From Arachidicoccus ginsenosidivorans (GTDB lineage Bacteria > Bacteroidota > Bacteroidia > Chitinophagales > Chitinophagaceae): 64,000 nucleotides of DNA. The notes below the pieces were generated by a model, which was not told the origin of the DNA, searched no databases, and was given only the letters and a program-made list of their open reading frames with translations. Positions 19,864-29,949 of the stretch are shown here, piece after piece; positions within the stretch are counted from its first letter, which is position 1, and every line of letters begins with the position of its first letter. Position numbers and translations under genes: made by a program. The DNA lies in contig NZ_CP042434.1 in the NCBI RefSeq assembly GCF_007971385.1, positions 4,464,001-4,528,000 of the forward strand, read 5' to 3'.

Positions 19864-21588
19864 TTAAGCCTCACAGCTTTTACAACTAACCAGATTGGTG
19901 ACCATTTCCTTAGACACACTTTGGCTACGTTGGTAATAAATTGTTTTGACGCCTAATTTCCAGGCTTCGATAAATAAGCGGTTTACTTCTTTGATCGGAA
20001 GATTGGACGGGATATTTACATTCAGGCTCTGTGACTGGTCTACATACTTTTGGCGGATAGAGGCTTGTTGTATGATTTCCAGCTGACTGATTTCCTTAAA
20101 GGTTTTAAACACCTCTTTTTCTTCAGCGCTTAATTCATTTAGATGTTGTACACTGCCATGGTTGAGCATAATGCTTCTCCAGGTGTCTTCGTTGTCAATA
20201 CCTTTTTCTTCCAGCAATTTTTTCAGGTATTTGTTCTTGCGCATAAAGTTACCCTTAGAGAGGCCCACCTTATAATAATTGCTGCTGAATGGTTCAATGC
20301 CCGGAGAAGTCTGTCCCAAAATAGCGGAAGAAGACGTAGTTGGTGCAATGGCCATAAGGGTGGTATTTCTTTGGTTGTATCCCTGTAGTAATTCAGGTTC
20401 ACCATAAATCCAGGCCAGATCGCGGCTGGCTTTCACGGCTTTTTCACTGATATCTTTAAAGATAGTGGTCGTTAGTTGCTTAGCCTGCATTCCTTCAAAT
20501 GGAATCATATTCTTTTGCAGATAAGAATGCCAACCCAGGGCGCCCAGTCCCAATGCCCGGTGCCTTTTTGCAAACTTATGTGCGGCTTCCAGATAAAAAT
20601 TGTCTTCAGATTTAACAATAAATTCCTGCAGGACGGCATCTAAGAAGAAAACGGCCAGTTTTACGGCGTCCGTATCTTTCCATTCATCATAAAGCTCCAG
20701 GTTCATGGAAGCCAGGCAGCAGATGAAGGATTCATCTTCTGTGGAAGGCAGCATGATCTCTGAACACAGATTGGAGGCATGGATGGTCAGGTTTTTGTCT
20801 TTATAAACCTGCGGTCTGTTTTTATTGACATTGTCGGAGAAAAACAGATAAGGTAATCCTTTTTGTTGACGACTTTCTAGTACTTTAGCCCAGATCTCTC
20901 TTTTTTTCGTATCTCCATCGATCATTTCCTGCATCCAGTAATCAGGAATGCAGACACCAAAGAACAGGTTCTGGATGGGGTGACCAATATCTTTGATGGA
21001 CAAAAATTCCTCAATATCGCCATGATCTATATCCATATAGGCTGCAAAGGCGCCTCTACGAACACCACCTTGAGAAATGGTATCCATGGCTGTATCAAAG
21101 AGCCGCATAAAGCTGACAGCACCGGTGCTTTTGCCGTTGTCTGTAATAGAGCTGCCCCTTTCACGCAGACCACCAAAATAGGCGGAAGTCCCCCCTCCTA
21201 GTTTGGTCTGCATGATCACTTCTCCTAGTTTGTGGGTGATCCCTTCAATGTTATCAGGAATATGCACATTAAAGCAGGAGATCGGGAGGCCTCTTTCCGT
21301 ACCCATATTGGCCCAGATCGGGGAGCTCAGGCTCATCCATCCTCTTTCAACAATTTCTTTGAAGGCCTCTTTTAACTCGGGTTTATACAGACGCTGAGCA
21401 ACTGCGGAACAAATTCTTTCGATCGCTCCTTCTACCGTCTCACCTTTCAGCAGGTAGCCACTGTTAAGAATTCGCTCACTTTCCTCATTTTTCCACCAGA
21501 GCTTTTCATGTTCATAATTCTGTATTAAGGCTGGTGCCTTGGGTTCAGCATTTGCTGTGGCTTCTTCAAATAAATTGGTCATGTGCAT
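19864..21588 (-). CDS. nrdA: Ribonucleoside-diphosphate reductase, class I large subunit
   Basis: A 574-residue catalytic subunit that reduces ribonucleoside diphosphates. Visible signatures: the redox cysteines in PISCFNVH and FICCLASMNL, the radical/active-site motif NLCSEIMLPS, the substrate-loop motif PTTSSSAILGQTSPGIEP, the radical-transfer tyrosine pair in TIYYQRSQS, and a C-terminal Cys pair (SCKSCEA) that re-reduces the active site. It lacks the N-terminal ATP-cone found in the longer NrdA of enterobacteria, so activity control by dATP through this subunit is unlikely. Two in-frame ATGs (21588, 21582) are equally plausible starts. nrdB lies 53 bases upstream on the same strand, forming an operon nrdB-nrdA. 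Confidence 0.95.
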   Translation of the reverse strand: MHMTNLFEEATANAEPKAPALIQNYEHEKLWWKNEESERILNSGYLLKGETVEGAIERICSAVAQRLYKPELKEAFKEIVERGWMSLSSPIWANMGTERGLPISCFNVHIPDNIEGITHKLGEVIMQTKLGGGTSAYFGGLRERGSSITDNGKSTGAVSFMRLFDTAMDTISQGGVRRGAFAAYMDIDHGDIEEFLSIKDIGHPIQNLFFGVCIPDYWMQEMIDGDTKKREIWAKVLESRQQKGLPYLFFSDNVNKNRPQVYKDKNLTIHASNLCSEIMLPSTEDESFICCLASMNLELYDEWKDTDAVKLAVFFLDAVLQEFIVKSEDNFYLEAAHKFAKRHRALGLGALGWHSYLQKNMIPFEGMQAKQLTTTIFKDISEKAVKASRDLAWIYGEPELLQGYNQRNTTLMAIAPTTSSSAILGQTSPGIEPFSSNYYKVGLSKGNFMRKNKYLKKLLEEKGIDNEDTWRSIMLNHGSVQHLNELSAEEKEVFKTFKEISQLEIIQQASIRQKYVDQSQSLNVNIPSNLPIKEVNRLFIEAWKLGVKTIYYQRSQSVSKEMVTNLVSCKSCEA

Positions 21589-21641
21589 TCGGTTTTATAT
21601 TGTACACAAATATGGTTTTCTTAGTATAATCTCAAAATTAA

Positions 21642-22616
21642 TTAGAATAAATCATTCGCTGAGATACTCTTGTCGTGTTTTGTATAATCTACAGGACGTT
21701 TTGCAAAAAAGTCATCCAGCGTGTTGGAGAATACTTCTTCTTCAAACCATACCATAGGTGCTATTTCTTCGGCGGTTACGTTAAAAATGGCCGGAATGCC
21801 AATTTTAACCAGGCTTTCATCGGCTCTTTTCTTCATGAAATTGGCCAGGTCGTGTTTATTGATAATATCGATTTCTCCGGCACTGAATATCCAGTCCAGA
21901 ATGCGTTCCTCTGTTTCGATGGACTTTTTGACCAGACTGCGCACCTGATCGAGGTGCTCAGCGGTGAAGATTTCCGGATATTCTTCTCTGAGTTGGTTGA
22001 CCAGGTAAATGCCCGCATTGGCATGAACCTGTTCGTCCACTGAAGTCCAGGCAATGATATTGCTGACATTTTTCATCAGCCCTTTAAATCGGGTAAAGGC
22101 CAGAATTACGGCAAACTGGCTGAAAAGGCTGACGTTTTCAATCAGGATGCTAAACATAATCAGGGAGGTAACGTATTCTTTCTGATCAGTGGAACCTGCA
22201 GTTTGGAGCGCCTCAGACAAATAAGCGATACGTTCGCGCATAACCGGGACTTTCAGCAGGTTTTCAAAATAATTGTTATAGCCCAGTACTTCCAGCAGAC
22301 GGGAGTAGGCTTCTGAGTGGCGGAATTCACATTCTGCAAACGTAGAACCCAGTCCGTTGATCTCTGGTTTTGGGAAATGATGATAAAGATTACCCCAGAA
22401 GGACTTCACGGCTACTTCTATCTGCGCGATAGACAGCAAACTGTTTCTGATGGCATGTTGTTCCGCCTCATTTAAGCTAGAATGAAAGTCCTGGGTGTCA
22501 GCGGTAAAATCTACCTCTGAATGCACCCAAAATGAAGTATTGATCGCCTGCGTAAACTTAAGTATTTCCGGATACTCAAAAGGCTTATACGCTACTCTTT
22601 TATCAAAAAGTCCCAT
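21642..22616 (-). CDS. nrdB: Ribonucleoside-diphosphate reductase, class I small (radical) subunit
   Basis: A 324-residue ferritin-like protein that holds the dinuclear metal site and tyrosyl radical. Metal ligands are seen as the Asp in VDFTADTQDF, Glu in IAQIEVAVKSF, Glu/His in CEFRHSEAYSRLLE, Glu in LIENVSLF and Glu/His in VDEQVHANAG; the Tyr in HSEAYSRLL is in the position of the stable radical. The C-terminus (DYTKHDKSISANDLF) carries the usual short tail that docks in NrdA. No ATP-cone is fused at the N-terminus. It is the first gene of the nrdBA operon. Direct repeats upstream may be regulatory. Confidence 0.95.
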   Translation of the reverse strand: MGLFDKRVAYKPFEYPEILKFTQAINTSFWVHSEVDFTADTQDFHSSLNEAEQHAIRNSLLSIAQIEVAVKSFWGNLYHHFPKPEINGLGSTFAECEFRHSEAYSRLLEVLGYNNYFENLLKVPVMRERIAYLSEALQTAGSTDQKEYVTSLIMFSILIENVSLFSQFAVILAFTRFKGLMKNVSNIIAWTSVDEQVHANAGIYLVNQLREEYPEIFTAEHLDQVRSLVKKSIETEERILDWIFSAGEIDIINKHDLANFMKKRADESLVKIGIPAIFNVTAEEIAPMVWFEEEVFSNTLDDFFAKRPVDYTKHDKSISANDLF

Positions 22617-23118
22617 AATGTAAAAAAATTAAAGTGTGAATAAGCTTCCTGTATCATTCAAATTATGATGCAAAACAAAATAACAAATGACTAAGGGGTT
22701 GAACTGATTTTTCAGAACAAAGTCAAAGTTCATCATTCAGAACAAATTATTTGATTAAAGAAATCAACAGGTGTGCATAATAAACTATTGTTATTATATA
22801 CCTTATGATAAATATGTCTTTACACATAATCTAAATATTATTATATAGGGTTTCTGGTTGGAAATGGGGCTAGTTTGGTCCGGTTTATTCACAAAAGGCG
22901 GTCCCAGGCTCCAATAAAAAAAATTACGGAAAAATAGGTTTTATTCGTATGTTTAATTTTAGTTATGTGAATACTTTTAGTTGGAAGATGACTGGTATAG
23001 GTAGGCTGATTGTTTATCCCAAATCCTGATAATGGTAATCGCGGTTGTTTTAAAAAAAATTTAAGATATATGTAGCGTTTTTAATTTGTGCGGCGTTTTC
23101 GGTTAAACCTATTTATTT
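22617..23118. other. Divergent intergenic region with 11-bp direct repeats
   Basis: About 500 bases between nrdB and a lipoprotein gene. TTCAGAACAAA occurs at 22711-22721 and again at 22736-22746, a 25-base spacing, 95-130 bases before nrdB. I find no clear NrdR-box palindrome. No gene is seen. Confidence 0.5.
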
Positions 23119-23586
23119 ATGAGAAAATTTTCAATGTTATTCATTGCAGGAACTTTACTATTGGGCGCCTGTTCTAAGGATAAGGTGCAAACGCTTCCAT
23201 TAATAGTGCCAAGTGTGACTGGAACCTGGGCTTTTAATGGGTTTGTCGGTTACGAGGCGGCGCTTGTTCAGACTGACTTTAAGATTTATGAAGATTCTAT
23301 TGTCTATACAGATGATATGCAGTACTATTTTATAAATAACGGTGATACAACCGATTGGGGACATTTTTCACTAGGCCGGGACAGCGCCATAAATGGGAAT
23401 GGACAAATGCAACGCTATGACAGCATTGTTTACCACTCTGAAAATTCTGCAAAGCCGATTACAAATGATGCTACTAAGCCTGATATGTTTTATTTTAATT
23501 TGAAGGGTAATTTATTGTCAATGAGCACACTTTACTTAAAAGATAGTTCGACGACAAAACTCTATCATACCTATATCCGTAAATAA
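23119..23586 (+). CDS. Hypothetical lipoprotein
   Basis: A 155-residue protein with a lipoprotein signal (MRKFSMLFIAGTLLLGACSK, Cys at residue 19). The mature part is mostly beta-strand with repeated Asp, Tyr and Thr and a pattern (VTGTWAFNGF near the start, YHTYIRK at the end) resembling lipocalin-like Bacteroidota lipoproteins, but I do not assign a family. It is probably anchored in the inner or outer membrane. A strong terminator follows about 75 bases downstream. Confidence 0.75.
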   Translation: MRKFSMLFIAGTLLLGACSKDKVQTLPLIVPSVTGTWAFNGFVGYEAALVQTDFKIYEDSIVYTDDMQYYFINNGDTTDWGHFSLGRDSAINGNGQMQRYDSIVYHSENSAKPITNDATKPDMFYFNLKGNLLSMSTLYLKDSSTTKLYHTYIRK

Positions 23587-23660
23587 GCATTTTTCCCACT
23601 GCATTAAGGTAGGCAAGTGCTTGGTAGCCTGCTAATTGTGTTGCATTTTTTGATGCAGCC

Positions 23661-23693
23661 AAAAAGCGCTCCTGATTATCAGGAGCGCTTTTT
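23661..23693 (+). terminator. Rho-independent terminator after the lipoprotein gene
   Basis: AAAAAGCGCTCCTGA (23661-23675), loop TTA, TCAGGAGCGCTTTTT (23679-23693), perfect 15-bp arms with a T run. Confidence 0.9.
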
Positions 23694-23953
23694 TGGTGAA
23701 ATTTAATGGCTGTAATAAAAATACTTCTTTTTACAGTCCTCCCCCGTTTGCGCCCGTGCTCCCCTGCTCCTTCTGCCCTTTGCGCTACCGCTAAGCGTTC
23801 TTTGTTTTTGTACGGACTTATTTATAACTGACGAGGTTGTCCTTATTTTCGTTAGCCAGTCCTTAAAACTGGCTATTTGATATTTTTTTTGATCTGTAAC
23901 CTTTTCGCTATTGGAAGTCTCCAATAGAACAAACAGCATAAAAAACTAAAATA

Positions 23954-24337
23954 ATGACAAGTCAAAATCAACAAACGGCCTTAAGTGGCGTTTTCAACCT
24001 CCTAAAGTTCACCTTTGTGATTGTGCCCATTGTAGCCGGGGCAGATAAATTTGTGGACCTGCTGACCAATTGGGATCTCTATCTAAATCCGGGCCTTGCC
24101 GGCATTATTCCCTTTAGCGCCCATACGTTTATGATGATCGTGGGCGTCATTGAAATTGTTGCGGGGATCATTGTACTTAAGAAACCCGAGATTGGTGGGC
24201 TTATTGTCGCAGCCTGGTTAGCCTTAATTGCCCTAACTTTACTAGCAGGACTGCAGTTTTTGGATGTGGCTGTCCGTGATCTGGTCATGGCTATTGCCGC
24301 ATTTTCAATGGCAAGAATTTCTAAAATTATTCAGTAG
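23954..24337 (+). CDS. Small four-helix membrane protein (DoxX-like)
   Basis: A 127-residue hydrophobic protein with four predicted membrane segments (LLKFTFVIVPIVAGADKFVD, AHTFMMIVGVIEIVAGIIVL, GLIVAAWLALIALTLLAG, VRDLVMAIAAFSMAR). Size and topology resemble the DoxX/SURF4-like proteins common in Bacteroidota, but no diagnostic motif fixes the family. The sigma-factor gene begins six bases after its stop, so they are co-transcribed; the membrane protein may modulate or be a target of that sigma factor (inference). Confidence 0.8.
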   Translation: MTSQNQQTALSGVFNLLKFTFVIVPIVAGADKFVDLLTNWDLYLNPGLAGIIPFSAHTFMMIVGVIEIVAGIIVLKKPEIGGLIVAAWLALIALTLLAGLQFLDVAVRDLVMAIAAFSMARISKIIQ

Positions 24338-24343
24338 TTCATC

Positions 24344-24997
24344 ATGGTAGATTCAAAGGCATATGCGGATCAGGAGGTGATTTCAAGAGTGCTTACAGGT
24401 GAAAAGGCATTTTTTGAAATCATTGTCAGGAGGTTCAATGCAGCGCTCTATAAAGTCGGGCGAGGATATGGATTTGACTTAGAGGATACAAAAGATCTGA
24501 TGCAGGAAACATTTATTAATGCTTACCAGCATCTGAAAAGTTTTGAGGGGCGTTCCAGCTTTCAAACCTGGCTGATCCGCATCATGCTCAATAACTGTTA
24601 CCGGAAAAAACAAAAGCAGGTACACGGATTATACGGGCAGCAGCTTGTAACACTGCAAAGTGGTGAAGAGGGTAATTGGAGAGATGCTCACAACAATACA
24701 GATAGATTTATGCAAAGAAGAGAACTGGCCCATATAATTGAACAGGCACTCTCAAAGGTTCCTTATGCGTACAGGGTTGTATTTACACTTCGTGAAATCA
24801 ATGATCTGAGTGTGGCGGATACCGCTGGTTTACTGGGGATAAGTGAGGGCAATGTGAAAGTTCGGTTGAACAGGGCTAAGGCGATGCTCAAAAATGAAAT
24901 ATCTAAAGTATACGCGCCCTCAGATCTTTTTGAGTTTAATCTGATCCATTGTGATGAGATTGTGGCAGGCGTCATGGGTGAAATCCTGGCAGGATGA
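24344..24997 (+). CDS. RNA polymerase sigma factor, ECF-type sigma-70
   Basis: A 217-residue sigma factor with regions 2 and 4 only. Region 2 spans about 20-95 (DTKDLMQETFINAYQHLKSF then SSFQTWLIRIMLNNCYRKKQ) and region 4 about 130-190 (YRVVFTLREINDLSVADTAG then LGISEGNVKVRLNRAKAMLK). The C-terminal tail after region 4 (FNLIHCDEIVAGVMGEI) is a little longer than in minimal ECF factors. No anti-sigma gene follows; the only linked gene is the small membrane protein just upstream. Its targets are unknown. Confidence 0.92.
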   Translation: MVDSKAYADQEVISRVLTGEKAFFEIIVRRFNAALYKVGRGYGFDLEDTKDLMQETFINAYQHLKSFEGRSSFQTWLIRIMLNNCYRKKQKQVHGLYGQQLVTLQSGEEGNWRDAHNNTDRFMQRRELAHIIEQALSKVPYAYRVVFTLREINDLSVADTAGLLGISEGNVKVRLNRAKAMLKNEISKVYAPSDLFEFNLIHCDEIVAGVMGEILAG

Positions 24998-25134
24998 TGG
25001 AAGGTAGCTCCTAATAAAAGGGCGATCACGTGGATTTTCATAAAACCAGGATGGCTGGTGTTATTTTTACCGCTGATAGCTGGGTTGAATTTTTGAAGCG
25101 TTGGAACGCATTGGGTCTCGGTTTGCTCAATTAA

Positions 25135-25175
25135 ACAGCCTGCGTTGTATCTTTTTTTTGATACGCGCAGGCTGT
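25135..25175 (+). terminator. Probable terminator hairpin
   Basis: ACAGCCTGCGTTGTATC (25135-25151), loop of eight T, GATACGCGCAGGCTGT (25160-25175), imperfect in the middle. It lies between convergent sigma-factor and alcohol dehydrogenase genes. Confidence 0.6.
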
Positions 25176-25200
25176 ATTTGTCATTTTATTTTTTATTTTT

Positions 25201-26258
25201 TTAATTTTCTTTCAGGCTGGCCATATCTATTACAAAGCGATATTTTACGTCTCCTTTTAATAAACGCTCATAGGCTCCATTGATTTGCTCCATCCTTATC
25301 ATCTCAATGTCAGAGGTGATATCGTGCTGCCCGCAAAAATCCAGCATTTCCTGGGTCTCTTTTATTCCTCCGATCATGGATCCGGAAAAGCTTTTCCGGC
25401 CCGGGATTAGGCTAAATGCCGCTACTGGCAGTGGATGTTCAGGTGCCCCCACAAGCGTTAGGGAGCCATCTCTTCTAAGCAGACTCAGGTATGCATTAAT
25501 GTCATGCTGCGCAGAAACACAATCCAAAATAAAATGGAGGGTGCCTGCGTTCTTTTGCATTTGCTCCCTATCGGTTGACAGGATCACTTCGTCAGCCCCC
25601 AGCCTTTTGGCGTCTGCTATTTTGAGGCTGAAGTTGTGATAACCACCGTGTGAGCGCCCATTGCTTTGGCTATTTTTACCCCCATGTGACCCAGACCGCC
25701 TATGCCAACAATGCCGACTTTTTTGCCCGGCCCCACCTTCCAGTGTTTTAAAGGCGAATAAGTGGTAATGCCTGCACAAAGTAATGGCGCTGTCCCAGCT
25801 AAATTAAGATTTGACGGTATTTTCAATACAAAATCCTGGTCAACCACAATGCGTTCAGAATAGCCACCGAATGTTTGATGGTGCAAATGCTTGTCTTGTC
25901 CGTTATAGGTCTGAACATTACCGTTTTCGCAATATTGTTCCAATCCCTCCCTGCAACTGTCACAGGTTCTGCAGCTGTCTACCAGGCAGCCTACGCCCAC
26001 CAAATCACCGATTTTATATTTGGTTACTTCCGTGCCAATTTTGCTGACCTTGCCAACGATTTCATGGCCGGGGACATTGGGGTAGATTGTGCCTCCCCAT
26101 TCGTTTCGGGCAGTATGCAGATCTGAATGGCAGACACCACAATACAATATGTCTATTTCCACGTCGTTTGCGGTGACTTCCCTGCGATCTATCTGCATCT
26201 GGTTTAAAGCAGCCTCGGGCGCTTCAGTGCCAAATGCTTTAACAGAAAATGTATTCAT
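25201..26258 (-). CDS. Zinc-dependent NAD(P) alcohol dehydrogenase (frameshifted)
   Basis: Two frames join into a normal 352-residue medium-chain dehydrogenase if one base is added to the T4 run at 25620-25623. The N-terminal part (213 codons) has the catalytic zinc ligands (CGVCHSDLH, PGHEIVG), the structural zinc cysteines (CRTCDSCREGLEQYC) and GIGGLGHMGVKIAKAMGA; the C-terminal part supplies the rest of the Rossmann domain and ends DVKYRFVIDMASL. The family resembles YahK/cinnamyl-alcohol dehydrogenases that reduce aldehydes with NADPH. The junction should read TTSASKIADAKRLGADE. As sequenced, the first frame stops at SASK and the enzyme would be inactive. A base-calling error is more likely than a true mutation given the same lesion elsewhere in the window. 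Confidence 0.88.
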
Positions 26259-26483
26259 CTTTTTTTAATTTATCAGGTTATAATCTTTCGTAATCTATCG
26301 TTTCAAGAATTTGAGGCCATAAAAGTAGGGTATTATAAAGTTAAAGATTTTTGAATTTATACCTTAACCCCGCTTTAAGACGCATCCGCTTATCCTATAG
26401 GGGCCTTAAAGAAGCGCATGCTTTGAATCCACGAGCATTAAAGGACTTCTAAGCCCCATCGTTTCTTATGGGGTAGTATGATA

Positions 26484-26495
26484 GTAGTATACTAC
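26484..26495. promoter_or_regulatory. 12-bp perfect palindrome, possible operator
   Basis: GTAGTATACTAC lies in the 266-base gap between the cupin gene and the alcohol dehydrogenase gene. Just before it a short hairpin (CCCCAT...ATGGGG, about 26455-26473) may end the cupin transcript or lie in the dehydrogenase leader. Function is inferred only from symmetry. Confidence 0.35.
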
Positions 26496-26524
26496 CTGAC
26501 CAGAAAGGCAAGGAAGTTTACATA

Positions 26525-26938
26525 TTACTTTTGATGCACCTGAGCGTACTGTGTGTTTGTTACTGGCGACAGCCAGGTGACGCTATTGCCATTTTGGATA
26601 TTGGAAATGGCGATGTGAACTAGTTTCTCCCCTTCGGACGCACCGTGCCAGTGTTCAACATCTTTAGGGATAGCCACTGTACTGCCTTTACGGATAATTT
26701 GAGCGGGTTGCCCCTTTTGCTGATACCATCCTGTGCCTTCCAGAACAAGTAATACCTGTCCTATGGGATGCGTATGCCAGTGGGTCCTGGCGCCAGGACT
26801 AAAGGTCACCTGACCAACGTTATATAAATTTTCCACCTTTTCAGGGGAGACCAGAGATTGTACATGCACTTCACCCGTGAACCACTCAGCTGGTCCTGGA
26901 TTGCCTAAAGGAAATATGGATTTGTCCTGTGTTATCAT
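26525..26938 (-). CDS. Cupin domain-containing protein
   Basis: A 137-residue single-domain cupin. Motif 1 is seen as ARTHWHTHPIGQVLLVLEG (His, His, and a Gln in the place often held by Glu) and motif 2 as IPKDVEHWHGAS, so a metal site of three histidines is likely. Similar proteins, often called cupin or carboxymuconolactone-associated cupins, accompany aldo/keto reductases and alcohol dehydrogenases in Bacteroidota and proteobacterial stress clusters, which matches this neighbourhood. Substrate unknown. Confidence 0.85.
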   Translation of the reverse strand: MITQDKSIFPLGNPGPAEWFTGEVHVQSLVSPEKVENLYNVGQVTFSPGARTHWHTHPIGQVLLVLEGTGWYQQKGQPAQIIRKGSTVAIPKDVEHWHGASEGEKLVHIAISNIQNGNSVTWLSPVTNTQYAQVHQK

Positions 26939-27093
26939 TGTGTATATTTTATTTTAATTATTTTGAATTTAGCGACTCGCATCCACTCAAATTTATGCAT
27001 TTATTTGAGGATGACTTGTATGTTGAGTGCTTTTGGCCTTTGTACAATAATGCGGTTTAAAAAGTGTACTACTTTTCAGTTACTTTAATTAGC

Positions 27094-27709
<616 letters not shown>

Positions 27710-27724
27710 TTAAATACTATTTAA

Positions 27725-28317
27725 TTACGTTCTATTGGCAAAATCTGTAAAAAAGTAGCCGCTTTGCCTGAAGATGCTATCATTCGCCGTAATACTGCTG
27801 CCATCGCCACACTGAGTATGTTTAATTCAGGTGAAGTCAGACGTAACGGTTTTGAGAATTCACAAACTAATATCATCCAGCAGCGGCTGAAACGGGCCGC
27901 AGCAGCCAGAACACAAGAGGCGAGTGGTGGAAAGGTCCAATACGAAGGGGTGGACAGTTTAACGGGTGAACAAATTGCCAAGACCCCCACGGATCTGTAC
28001 CCGGAAGGATTTGTCTATTATTACAGAACGCATGCGCATCCCAATTCCACTTTTTTGTATACCACCAGCAGCCTGATGGATTTAATGGCTTGGGATTGCA
28101 CAGCTGGGGCGAGGACTTTGTATTACCGCCTGTTACCGCTGAATATAACAGTTGTCAAGTTTCCTTGGCCTGCTTGAAATTTAAAGGGGATTATACTGTT
28201 GAAGCCGGTGGTTTAAGATTGGTCAGTATGTTTTTCTTTTGCGAGATTTACTTTAAAAATTTTTATAAATTTAATCTCGCAAAAGCAAAGCGGTCTGTAT
28301 TGCCTATATTTAAATAG
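27725..28317 (+). pseudogene. Unrecognised, probably degenerate reading frame
   Basis: An open frame from 27725 has no ATG start; the first plausible start is a TTG at 27764 (LPEDAIIRRNTAAIATLSMF). It continues through YPEGFVYYYRTHAHPN to TSSLMDLM near 28085, where restoring one G near 28088 leads into a second frame (LHSWGEDFVLPPVTAEYN ... KFKGDYTVEAGG). The protein-like composition and codon use suggest former coding, but I do not recognise the family. The 3' end runs into an inverted repeat, so the true end may be near 28220. It starts just upstream of, and divergent from, the aldo/keto reductase pseudogene. Confidence 0.35.
28236..28285. repeat. 13-bp inverted repeat (stem-loop)
   Basis: CTTTTGCGAGATT (28236-28248) and its exact reverse complement AATCTCGCAAAAG (28273-28285) flank 24 A/T-rich bases. 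It could be a terminator-like stem or remnant of a small mobile element; it lies at the end of a degenerate frame and about 60 bases from the end of the convergent sialidase gene. Confidence 0.7.
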
Positions 28318-28348
28318 CCAGAATTGTACCCAAAGGCGTGTCTTTTTG

Positions 28349-29556
28349 TTAATGAGATGCCTTGTTTAGCTTGCCGAACCGAATGGTTACCTGACGCCCT
28401 TTGTGGGGAAAGTGCTTGCGTAAACCAGCTGTTACACCTATTTTATTGGGACCAAATTGGTAAATAGAAGGCCAAAGCGCTTGTTGCCAATCCTTTTCAT
28501 AGGGTTTTGTGAAATGCCAGGGGCTTTGTTGCAGCAGCCAACTATTGCCATAATCTTCACTAATTGAAACGTTGCCTCTATTAGAACTAACGACAAGACG
28601 ACCGTCAGTTAGGGAGAGGATAAAGGGTGCGCCGGTTTGATCAGGTACAGCTTTCCCGATCCCCACTGTCCAGTCTATTGCGTTCGTGCTGGACTTTTGG
28701 TAGATATTACATCCTTTTGTACCACACACCTCATATACAACCATATAATCGCCATTTTTCATCTTGGTACAAACAGGCATGCCGGGTCGTGCATCCTTGT
28801 TATTAGGGTCATGGGCAACAAAGATTTCCGGGCCCCAGGTTTTGCCTTGATCTGAAGAAATCTTCTCTGAAATCACCTGGCTATAAGATGGCGTTTCAGT
28901 AACATGTTTTTCATTTGCATAGAAAACGGCCAGCTGGTTATTTTCTAACAGGATAAAATGCGGTTCATAAATGCCTTTATCTGGATTACCCAGACTGCCG
29001 TCTGGGCCTTCATTTTGATCAATGACACTAAGTCGCTTCCAGCTTTTCCCCTCATCATCACTTTCATAGACCGGGAGACGGTAGGATGAATGCCACCGAA
29101 CCGACCTGCAGGCCAGCAGTATATGCCCATTATTTAATATGATTAATTGGCCATTATCCAGATCACGGCCTGGATCTTTTAACCTTGAAATTGTGCGCCA
29201 GGTCTGGCCATTGTCTTTAGAGGTGGCAATTTCTAATCTGAGACCACCCTGTGGATCTTTTTATATCCCTTATTGGTTTGAACGGTGTAAACAGCGAGCC
29301 AATGCTTGCCGCTTATATTCAATAATCTGCAATACTGGGATCCATAACTCGTATCAGTTATTTCGCCTAGAGCATTGACCTTATTATGTGGATGATGGGT
29401 TGGGCTGATAACCGCTGGCGTAGGCTGTAAAGGCACTTTTTCACCCCATTGAATGCTAGCGGTGTCTGTCGCTTTTGTGCGCTGAGCAATGACGTTAGCA
29501 GTTAAAATCAGAAAACCTGAAAATAAGACCACCAAGTGGATGAGTGTGCGTTTCAT
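28349..29556 (-). CDS. Exported sialidase-like BNR-repeat protein (frameshifted)
   Basis: Adding one base to the T5 run at 29258-29262 joins two frames into a 402-residue protein. The signal peptide (MKRTLIHLVVLFSGFLILTA) is followed by a propeller with several Asp-box motifs: SKDNGQTW, SDDEGKSW, SSDQGKTW and SEDYGNSW. The restored middle reads DPQGGLRLEIATSKDNGQTW. The fold is that of exo-alpha-sialidases and other six-bladed glycosidases; I cannot confirm the arginine triad, so the substrate is left open. As sequenced, translation ends at KKIHRVVSD after 107 residues. Likely a base-calling error. Confidence 0.82.
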
Positions 29557-29949
29557 ATCTTACAATTATAATTTGCCAAATTTTCTTTTGAAGATTTGAA
29601 GTTAGGAAAAGTTTTTATTTGTTAGGATAAATCCTTTGGTTGTTCTTTTGATGAAATCTGATAAGGTTAACCTTTGCTGAAGCAAACATTTCAAATTTAG
29701 ATATTGGAATTACACTTTGGTCACCAAAATTAAACTTGTTCTGAATCATTAGGAAGTAGTCCAGAAGTGTGATATGCATTTACTTTTTAATGCCTGCATG
29801 GCCAATAAAATGACAGGTGCGTGCTATACTGATGGCAAATTTTAGATAAATTTTCGTTATTCGCATAGATTGAACTACCTTGAACTACCTTGAACTACCT
29901 TGAAATCAAGGGAATGATAGGAATCAGCAATTTTAGAAATTAAATTGAA
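29557..29949. other. Intergenic region with tandem 10-bp repeats
   Basis: This 393-base region between the sialidase and gpmA genes holds three exact copies of TGAACTACCT at 29871-29900, followed by CCTTGAAATCAAGG (a 6-2-6 hairpin, about 29898-29911) 39 bases before the gpmA start. No gene is seen. Confidence 0.6.
29871..29900. repeat. Three tandem copies of a 10-bp unit
   Basis: TGAACTACCT repeated three times head to tail, ending 49 bases before the gpmA ATG. The period equals about one helical turn. Confidence 0.9.

Noticed and set aside
23703-23939. Minus-strand ORF of 78 codons before the DoxX-like gene
   Set aside because: Basic low-complexity translation, no ribosome site, lies across the upstream region of the plus-strand membrane protein gene.
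28945-29130. Minus-strand 61-codon ORF
   Set aside because: It is an out-of-frame shadow of the repaired sialidase-like gene.
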